Assembly: GCA_037039925.1 (NCBI GenBank)
Contig: JAXRKP010000988.1
Span: 86,001 to 150,000 of the forward strand
Source of the DNA: Doris montereyensis
Taxonomy: Eukaryota > Mollusca > Gastropoda > Nudibranchia > Dorididae
Direction of reading: 5' to 3'
Length of the DNA stretch: 64,000 nucleotides
In this document: one piece after another, positions 57,301 to 64,000 of the stretch
Position numbering within the stretch: the stretch's first letter is position 1
How the letters are laid out: each line of letters starts with the position of its first letter
Notes under the pieces: generated by a model
Told to the model about the DNA's origin: nothing
Databases searched by the model: none
Seen by the model: only the letters and a program-made list of their open reading frames with translations
Program-made: the position numbers and the translations under genes

Positions 57301-57967
57301 AAACATACTTTGAATGTACCAGACAGATCTAAAAACATACTTTAAATGTCCCAGACAAATCTAAAAACATACTTTGAATGTACCAACAGATATATTCTAG
57401 ATTTATGGAGGCTGTTGCAGTGGGTAAATTTGCAAAATACATAGATCTATAACATACAGAGAAACAAAACATTAAATTGCGGAAATAAAATAAACTACTT
57501 GTTATGTAAATCTCGTTTTTGCTCATGCTACAGACCATGCACCCCCCTACCCCGCTGCAGTATTGGTTGTGGCATTGTCTTTTTTGTGAGTAGACATATA
57601 GATACATTGTTATTTCAAAGGGGTGTAATTGATTAGATCTACATATTTACAAAAAGGCAATTTTAAATTAAAAAAACAATGACCAAGAAAGTGCCTTAGG
57701 CTAGAGACAGCTAGAATCGTATCTAGATCTAGTCTAGATCTAGATCTAGATCTTCGAAGTTTTAGGCTAAATCTTTATCATCTAGAATCTAAACCTAACA
57801 ACAAACAGTAGCATATTTTGGGCCTATCATCAGTAATACATGTAGTAATAGAGCATCTATCTACCTAAAGGTTTATCTCTGAGGGTCGGATTGCGTATCA
57901 TTTCAACCTGAGCATAAAAGCAATCAATGTCAATGTGTACAATAACTCGATGTCGATCGTGATCCAT
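46769..57967 (-). CDS. POLI: POLI, DNA polymerase iota (complete, 8 exons)
   Basis: A Y-family translesion polymerase that inserts bases opposite damaged template in the nucleus, recruited by PCNA and ubiquitin. Exons from 5' to 3': 57967-57865, 57192-57028, 55840-55688, 55243-54993, 52943-52765, 52200-52109, 51242-51123, 48304-46769. Palm motif I is VIVHIDIDCFYAQVEM (metal-binding Asp); fingers NYEARRRGATK; the second catalytic motif SPCVERLGFDENFVDVTE (Asp-Glu pair); thumb CCAGVAHNKLLAKLV and GIGSKTAKRLNSLG (helix-hairpin-helix); little finger TLSDEDSFKCC and TLRLTLQEQ and SFHLTLINVCFAKL. After this come a PIP box, two UBMs and a terminal PIP box. The length is about 860 residues against 715-740 in human, with the extra in the disordered tail. 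Frame breaks in exons 4, 7 and 8 match those in NBAS and COPE. Convergent with COPE. Confidence 0.95.
48305..51122. other. POLI intron 7, no feature identified
   Basis: No exon of another gene is supported. A CT-rich stretch lies at 49490-49640 and a G/C-poor region elsewhere. Confidence 0.4.
51123..51242 (-). CDS. POLI: POLI exon 7 with one lost base
   Basis: Encodes LREDGRIPK, then one base out of frame TLRLTLQEQTITERADNVLC and PREFSPNFTSQ. A missing A in CCCCAAACTTT (about 51215) explains the shift. Donor GTCAG|GTATTG. Confidence 0.85.
52109..52200 (-). CDS. POLI: POLI exon 6
   Basis: Encodes TLSDEDSFKCCNQISDARSR then TEQLLNSLLE, the start of the little finger (human ..SEEDSFKKC..). Acceptor TTCATTTACAG, donor GAAAG|GTATAA, phase 0 to 2. 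Confidence 0.94.
52765..52943 (-). CDS. POLI: POLI exon 5
   Basis: Encodes GIGSKTAKRLNSLGVQSVSD, LWQTQLSVLEHEFGQGTAPV and LLKLAVGVDESPVVTFGLPQ. GIGSKTAKRL is the helix-hairpin-helix of the thumb. Donor CCTCAG|GTATTA, phase 1 to 0; intact. Confidence 0.95.
53190..54445. repeat. 25-bp minisatellite, ~50 units, in POLI intron 4
   Basis: Unit AACCATAAACAATAAAGACA then ATAGC. Left units vary as CAATAG, CAGTAG or GGCAGT; a larger pattern of about 180-320 bp with AACCATAAGCAACC marks repeats in the centre, and the right end has an ACAGTAAAGACAGTAG subtype. Because 25 is not divisible by three and the unit lacks stops on the minus strand, all three frames stay open for up to 487 codons. Confidence 0.95.
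54446..54900 (+). mobile_element. LINE RT C-terminal remnant
   Basis: GTACAGACAGTGGACATGAA, ATATCTGAGAG parallels the VQAAEMKYLRRV stretch of the LINE at about 10985. Downstream, AGAAAGCATCAACTTGTGGC resembles its 3' end. Heavily decayed, directly after the minisatellite. Confidence 0.5.
54993..55243 (-). CDS. POLI: POLI exon 4 with four frame breaks
   Basis: Protein similarity is continuous only by changing frame: SLLNPPC, then CGCELQLQIGSQ, then AADIRKDLNM, then LSITCCAG, then VAHNKLLAKLVGSINKPNQQ, TSILPHLACQMMSSLPGVRA and IP. The net surplus of two bases in 251 bp gives exactly the phase-1 exon the neighbours require. Acceptor TTTTCATCAG, donor ATTCCAG|GTCTGG. Confidence 0.85.
55415..55515. 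mobile_element. Interspersed repeat with GACCACTT motifs, second copy
   Basis: GACAAATTCTATCCAC, GAATGACCACTTGTCCATAA and AGACCACTTTGGTCTATGAT match 34560-34665. Confidence 0.5.
55688..55840 (-). CDS. POLI: POLI exon 3
   Basis: Encodes YIQRYSPCVERLGFDENFVD, VTEMARSRLKNGEFKKQFVG and HVYGDKEMAQ; acceptor GTTCAACCAG, donor CACAGG|GTAAGA. Contains the catalytic Asp-Glu pair. Intact, phase 1 to 1. Confidence 0.95.
56385..56425 (+). mobile_element. Possible SINE family B 3' relic
   Basis: CCTGAGATCACCAATCTGTG and GTGGATGT resemble the family B ending (CTGAGATCCCCTTAGTTGTG, GATGTGGG). Short and diverged. Confidence 0.3.
57028..57192 (-). CDS. POLI: POLI exon 2
   Basis: Encodes GIQQKNIIVTCNYEARRRGA, TKLMFLTEAKKKCPDLVIVN and GEDLTHYRQMSYQIS; acceptor GTTCGCAAG, donor ATCAG|GTGAGC. 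Holds the incoming-nucleotide contacts Tyr, Arg and Lys. Confidence 0.95.
57240..57385. repeat. ~33-bp tandem repeat, 4-5 units, POLI intron 1
   Basis: Units of GACAGATTTAAAAACATACT then TTGAATGTACCA. Confidence 0.88.
57865..57967 (-). CDS. POLI: POLI exon 1 with start codon
   Basis: Encodes MDHDRHRVIVHIDIDCFYAQ then VEMIRNPTLRDKPL; donor TTTAG|GTAGAT, phase 1. The IDID and FYAQVE residues form the first metal-binding site. Confidence 0.94.
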
Positions 57968-58755
57968 TCTTAACGATGATTCTCGACGGCGAATTAACGA
58001 CTCGCAAGCGTTCGATCAACAATCTACAGGAAAGTTGAAATCTTGAAGCTGGAAGAGATCTAGTCCTACATGGGTGGGGGAAGGAAGACTTCAGAGTCAA
58101 GAGCCAAGCTAGAAGATATCTATGGGGAGGCCACAGAATTATGTGGAGTAGTCCAAGAAGCGCGCTTCACACTTCGTCATAGTTAGGCCTACTTTCGATT
58201 CTTTTACATGAAGCAGTTTCTTCGGAAATAATCTACTTCGAATTATCTCCATGATGACGCCCCCTCAATCACCCCTATATGCTATAATTGCTAGATCTCA
58301 TCTTTGGTGGTACCCATTCACTCATTAATGCCACTACAAAACTAAAATTAGATCTAATTCTTCAAAGGGTAGACATCGTCTACTAAGCCTAGGCTTTCGA
58401 CTGATCATGGCTCAGGATCTAGAGATCGCCTAGCTGTGGATGCATACTTTTCTTTGTTCTTGTGTAGGCTGCCAAAAAAAAAAAGTTTCCTTTGAACAGT
58501 CCCATGCACATTACTTGTGTGGTTAACGTTATGTGTATGGACATTGAGTTTTATTCGTTATCTTTCAAAACAGAGTAACTTGACAGGTCTAGTTATAGAA
58601 GGTCTGTTGGTTACGAATAGGACACGGCGTTTACGAGGGGGATAAATCTCTCTGATTATGAAGATACCGGTAATTCGAATTTCATGAAATTAGGACAAAA
58701 TTGTACACAAAGGCAATCTAGATACGCAGGCGAAATTTCAGAAAATTCCGTTTCT
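57968..58755. other. POLI 5' flank, promoter region not resolved
   Basis: No gene on either strand is convincing. A cluster of TCTAGATC palindromes lies nearby in intron 1 (57715-57752). No TATA box can be assigned. Confidence 0.35.
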
Positions 58756-58769
58756 AAGCTTTTTTGAGG

Positions 58770-60000
58770 TAGCACACTGTGTTGTTAAATAATGTGTCCG
58801 TAAGTTCTAATGTGTCCGTAAGTTCTAATGTGTCCGTAAGTTCTAATGTGTCTGTAAGTTCTAATGTGTCCGTAATTTCTAAGCTTTTCTTTGGGTAGCA
58901 CAATGTGTTGTTAAATAATGTGTCTGAAAGTTCTAATGTGTCCGTAATTTCTAAGCTTTTCTTTGGGTAGTACAATGTGTTGTTAAATAATGTGTCCGAA
59001 AGTTCTAATGTGTCCGTAAGTTCTAATGTATCCGTAAGTTCTAAGCTTTTCTTTGGGTAGCACAATGTGTTGTTAAATAATGTGTCTGTAAGTTCTAATG
59101 TGTCCATAAGTTCTAATCTTTTTTTGGTGGCACACTGTGTTGTTAAGTAATGTGTCCGTAATTTCTAATGTGTCCGTAAGTTCTAATGTGTCCGTCAGTT
59201 GTAATGTGTCCGTAAGTTCTAATATGTCCGTAAGTTCTAATGTGTCCGTAAGTTCTAATGTGTCCGTACGTTCTAAGCTTTTTTGGGGGTAGCACACTGT
59301 GTTGTTAAATAATGTGTCTGTAAGTTCTAATGTGTCCGTAAGTTCTAATGTGTCCGTAATTTCTAATGTGTCCGTAAGTTCTAATGTGTCTGTAAGTTCT
59401 AATGTGTCCGTAAGTTCTAATATGTCCGTAAGTTCTAATGTGTCCGTAAGTTCTAATGTGTCCGTAAGTTCTAATGTGTCCGTACGTTCTAAGCTTTTTG
59501 GGGGTAGCACACTGTGTTGTTAAATAATGTGTCTGTAAGTTCTAATGTGTCCGTAAGTTCTAATGTGTCCGTAATTTCTAATGTGTCCGTAAGTTCTAAT
59601 GTGTCTGTAAGTTCTAATGTGTCCGTAAGTTCTAATATGTCCGTAAGTTCTAATGTGTCTGTAAGTTCTAATGTGTCCATAAGTTCTAATGTGTCCGTAC
59701 GTTCTAAGCTTTTTGGGGGTAGCACACTGTGGTGTTAAATAATGTGTCTGTAAGTTCTAATGTGTCCGTAAGTTTTAAGCCCTTTTTTTTGGTAGCACAC
59801 TGTGTTGTTAAGTAATGTGTCCGTAAGTTGTAATGTGTCCGTAAGTTGTAATGTGTCCGTAAATTGTAATGTGTCCGTAAGTTCTAATGTGTCCGTAAGT
59901 TCTAATGTGTTCGTACGTTATAAGCTTTTTGGGAGATAGCACACTGTGTTGTTAAATAATGTGTCTGTAAGTTCGAATGTGTCTGAAAGTTCTAAGCTTT
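58770..60000. repeat. 18-bp minisatellite in ~215-bp higher-order blocks
   Basis: Basic unit TGTCCGTAAGTTCTAA. Runs of 3-11 units are separated by a linker AAGCTTTTTTGGGGGTAGCA, CACTGTGTTGTTAAATAA. The best blocks begin near 59272, 59490 and 59706, a period of about 215 bp, so the whole block has itself been tandemly copied. The minus-strand frame reads TDTLEL repeatedly; this is not a gene. Confidence 0.93.
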
Positions 60001-60084
60001 TTTTGACATCTTGGTAGGGCAAATGAGTTTCACCCATATCGGCATCAAGACGTCATAATGGAGGAACATGTCAGAAAGGTAAAG

Positions 60085-60195
60085 GAGATAATCTCTTCTG
60101 AAAACGGAATAGGTAGACCAATATACAATGCTAAAACCCAAGGTAAAAAACCCAAAATGCAGGTCTCGGAGAAAGTGGGAAACATTACCAATGTA
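60085..60195 (+). mobile_element. LINE 3' fragment
   Basis: ATACAATGCTAAAACCCAAG, GTAAAAAACCCAAAATGC and CTCGGAGAAAGTGGGAA match the region at about 11168-11227 of the RTE-like element. Confidence 0.7.
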
Positions 60196-60309
60196 TAGCG
60201 CTCAGAACTTTTATTGTCTAGATAACGCGCCCAATAGATGTTTGTTGCTATTATTTAAAAAACAAACAAACCCATGATCTGGTGATAATAATCAGTTGCA
60301 ATCTTCAGT

Positions 60310-61087
<778 letters not shown>

Positions 61088-61127
61088 GATATGCCAGAGT
61101 TATAGCATAACCTTTAACCCCATACTC

Positions 61128-61162
61128 CCTCCTCCTCCTCCTCCTCCTCCTCCTCCTCCTCG
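61128..61162. repeat. (CTC)n microsatellite
   Basis: About eleven CTC triplets after the second ACAG-tailed repeat. Confidence 0.95.
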
Positions 61163-61164
61163 GT

Positions 61165-63300
61165 AAAGCATCGTTGAATGGTTATTATTACTTCAAAGTT
61201 ATTTCCTCTTCGTCCCTGCATTGAACACATAGAGCGTGACCAATGCATGCTGCATGCCTCCAGAGATTTGGTGACATTCACAGTCCAGTAAACAAAGGAG
61301 CATTAGCCTGGTGCAATATGTGATATGCAAAGCTATTTTCGTGTGCCTGAGAAAAATGTCAACTCGAGACAGACACCTAGATCTAGTAATATCACCCAAT
61401 GAGACACATCCACTCACATTAATAAATATTTTTGAAACTGCCACAGAGATGGCACAAGATAACAATAAGGAAAACTAAGATATTTTTGTAATTCACTCTC
61501 CCCCCCCTCCCCAAATAGAATATAAGAAAGAAAACAAAACAAAATCGTTTTTTGTTTTGTTTTGGTTGACATTGAAGTCATACAAAGAAGATAAATTCTT
61601 AATATAATTAATGTCATGTAGACCTACTTGTATTATCAAACAAAGTCACAACAATCTAAAAATAAATCAAAGGCCCATCTTGACACTTTGCACACTACGT
61701 AATTTTTATACTTTATACGTCATGTACCATGCATTTATTTTCTACATTGCTTTCTGTTTGATACCTATCTCTCTCTACATATTATTGTGTCTGCCCTCTC
61801 TCACTTCATCTCCCTCTCCGTAATACATGTATGTACAATTATTTGATTTTCCCGTGTTCATTCTCAAATTAGAATCATCACATTTTTCATGACAATGATT
61901 ACACAATCATAAATTATTTGATTTGCCTGTACTCATTCTTAATTTAAATTCATAAGACTGATTTGAATTACCAGCCCCCCCCCCACACACAAACAACAAG
62001 AAAACAACTCACCCCAAAACAACACAACACAATATTATGAATATTATCCCCATTTTGAAAATGATATCGTTGTCATTCAAGTCGTGTCTCTTAGGTAACC
62101 TTTGTGTGTATGTGGATGTATGTGTGTGTGTGTGTGTGTGTGTGTAGCCACTGGATCATAATACTCTCTAACCACGCCTGCTGCACAACACGCGTTGTTA
62201 GACTTTTACAACCTGTCCAAAGATCACAATGACACGACTTTTAGGGTTGTCGAGAACAGTAGATTAGATCCGGTAAGCCCTTATCACGTCACTTGTCCTG
62301 AAAGTTTTATTGGGAGCATTTTATGTGTATGCAAGTCTCTGTGTGTGTTTGTTGCACTCTAGATCTATCAATGGCAGAGCCTCAAATGTAAAGGAAGCCA
62401 GGGAAACGAAACACGGGGAATACAATCGATCTTGGTTTTTCCAAGTGGCAAGTGGTGAGTAGTAGAGTAGAGATTGGATTTATGCTATAACGAGTATAAA
62501 TTGGGATCAATATTCGTCATTGATTGATGCAGTGAACATGTTTAGTTGTCAAGAGCTCATAGGCCTATCATTTTGATTAAGAAAGACAAAGCGTTCACAA
62601 GCCCTTCCATGCTAATCGTGTGTAGAAAAAATTGTTCTCATTATTAAACAGCATAGATCTAGATCTAAGATATATATATCTAGATATAGAAGGATTATCA
62701 TTATAACTATTAGACATCACTTCTGATTTAGACATCAAGTTTTACTTCTTCATCATGACGTGTGCTTAGTTAATCAAATATCACACGGATATTCATTCTT
62801 TGTCTACGCTCAAGTGAGATTTATGTTGAAGGTATGAACAGGATCTAGTTCTCATCCCTCCCTCTCCCTCTCCTTCGGGATATATACCCAACTGAAATTA
62901 TCATTGTTCTTCAGGTAAGACCATAACCTTACTTATATTTTAAAATAATGTGCAGGAGAAGTAATTAATTTATAATTTACTATTTAAATTTTTTGTGTAA
63001 ATCACTAGCTATAGATCTAGATGTACAAATAACAATGTAAAAAATAATAAAGTAAATAAAAGTAACGGACCAAATACTAAGTATGCGCCCTAGTCTATCG
63101 TTGTCTTGAACACACAGCCCCTCCCTACCTTTCGGAACTACTAAACAGATAATAACATTCAGTTCCCAGCAAACTGCCGTCTGCAACTGATCTCCCCTCC
63201 CGTTTGGCTATTCCAGAAATTCTTACTAGATTCTAGATCTGGATCTAAAGCTGGAACGAGATCCTGGTTCTCATTTTGTACTTACCATCTGAAATTCACT
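61165..63300. other. Intergenic, no gene recognised
   Basis: A (TG)n tract at about 62118-62146 and scattered TCTAGATC-type palindromes (62653-62690, 63223-63248). No exon or SINE is supported. Confidence 0.4.
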
Positions 63301-63303
63301 TAA

Positions 63304-64000
63304 ATTGCTATTCTAGATATTTCTCGTTTGTTGTCTGACGAAGGGTTATACCTGAAACGTCACGTGTGTGTTCTGTCTTTATTAGTGGATTTTGTCACTT
63401 ATTGTCATATTTCGCCTTTGACTTCACTCTACTGTGGTTCCTTCGTATTATTCACAACTATTTAGATAGTTCATTGCCACATCTCTCTGTTGTTTATGTT
63501 ATTTACCTTTTTTAAATATTGCTATTCTAGATATTTCTCGTTTGTTGTCTGACGAAGGGTTGTATCCAAAACGTCACGTGTTTGTTCTGTCTTTATTAGT
63601 GGAGTTGTCACATATTGTCATATTTCGCCTTTGACTTCACTCCACTGTGGCTCCTTCGTATTATTCACAACTATTTAGATAGTTCATTGCCACATCTCTC
63701 TGTTGTTTACGTTATTTATCTTTTTTTAAATATTGCTATTCTAGATATTTCTCGTTTGTTGTTTGACGAAGGGTTATACCCGAAACGTCATGTGTGTTCT
63801 GTCTTTATTAGTGGAGTTGTCACTTATTATCATATTTCGCCTTTGACTTCACTCCACTGTGGCTCCTTCGTATTATTCACAACTATTTAGATAGTTCACA
63901 TTGCCACATCTCTCTGTTGTTTACGTTATTTATCTTTTTTTAAATATTGCTATTCTAGATATTTCTCGTTTGTTGCCTGACGAAGGGTTATACCCGAAAC
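63304..64000. repeat. 214-bp tandem repeat with a conserved hairpin, runs off the window
   Basis: ATTGCTATTCTAGATATTTC begins at 63304, 63518, 63732 and 63946, an exact 214-bp period through 3.25 copies. Each unit contains GACGAAGGGTTATACCCGAA then ACGTC, able to form GACG/CGTC and GGGT/ACCC stems around an AA/GAAA internal loop. The unit also carries TTTCGCCTTTGACTTCACTC. The array continues past the right edge. Confidence 0.93.

Noticed and set aside
58754..59725. Minus-strand ORFs with TDTLEL repeats
   Set aside because: An 18-bp unit gives an exact six-residue cycle; the linkers break the frame and no other coding signal is present.
63335..63375. Hammerhead ribozyme in the 214-bp repeat
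   Set aside because: CTGACGA and GAAA are present around a stem, but position 17 after a possible ACG/CGT stem III is G, and no stem I complement flanks the core. Kept only as a hairpin with a test proposed.

Overview
The window is AT-rich, intron-rich animal nuclear DNA. Three housekeeping genes are interrupted by introns with GT-AG borders, and the rest is dominated by microsatellites, minisatellites, tRNA-derived SINEs, non-LTR retrotransposon remnants and non-autonomous DNA transposons. Protein similarity (judged against human proteins from memory) and repeat style suggest an invertebrate, most likely a lophotrochozoan such as a mollusc. That placement is inference; nothing in the sequence names the species.

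Layout: (1) 783-19618, + strand: the last 15 recognisable coding exons of NBAS, a subunit of the NRZ/syntelin (Dsl1-type) ER tether; its 5' part lies left of the window. Its introns hold two LINE remnants, several SINEs, a hAT-type MITE and several minisatellites. (2) 19.6-28.6 kb: intergenic, with two large minisatellites, SINEs, an inverted SINE pair and one unexplained 215-residue ORF with internal repeats. (3) 28597-42521, + strand: all ten coding exons of COPE, the epsilon subunit of the COPI coat. Intron 1 carries two copies of a ~2 kb non-autonomous DNA transposon in opposite orientation, forming a giant inverted repeat. (4) 57967-46769, - strand: POLI, the Y-family translesion DNA polymerase iota, convergent with COPE. 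It has eight exons, two ubiquitin-binding motifs and two PCNA-binding boxes; one intron holds a 25-bp minisatellite of about 50 units. (5) 58-64 kb: upstream of POLI, mostly tandem repeats (an 18-bp unit in ~215-bp blocks, GA and ACAG tracts, and a 214-bp tandem repeat that runs off the window).

NBAS and COPE belong to one pathway: COPI vesicles are received at the ER by the NRZ tether, so these adjacent head-to-tail genes code for the cargo coat and its docking machine. POLI is functionally separate.

A recurring technical signal is that otherwise well-conserved exons of all three genes carry single-base frame breaks, often a missing G in a G run and four times exactly at a 3' splice junction. 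I read this as uncorrected long-read assembly error rather than three decaying genes, but the clustering at acceptors deserves a check.

The most interesting structural observations are: a minisatellite in NBAS that copies the exon end plus its 5' splice donor about 25 times; a ~68-bp satellite made from the 3' tail of a LINE found 2.5 kb away; the COPE intron-1 transposon palindrome; and the NBAS-COPE linkage itself.
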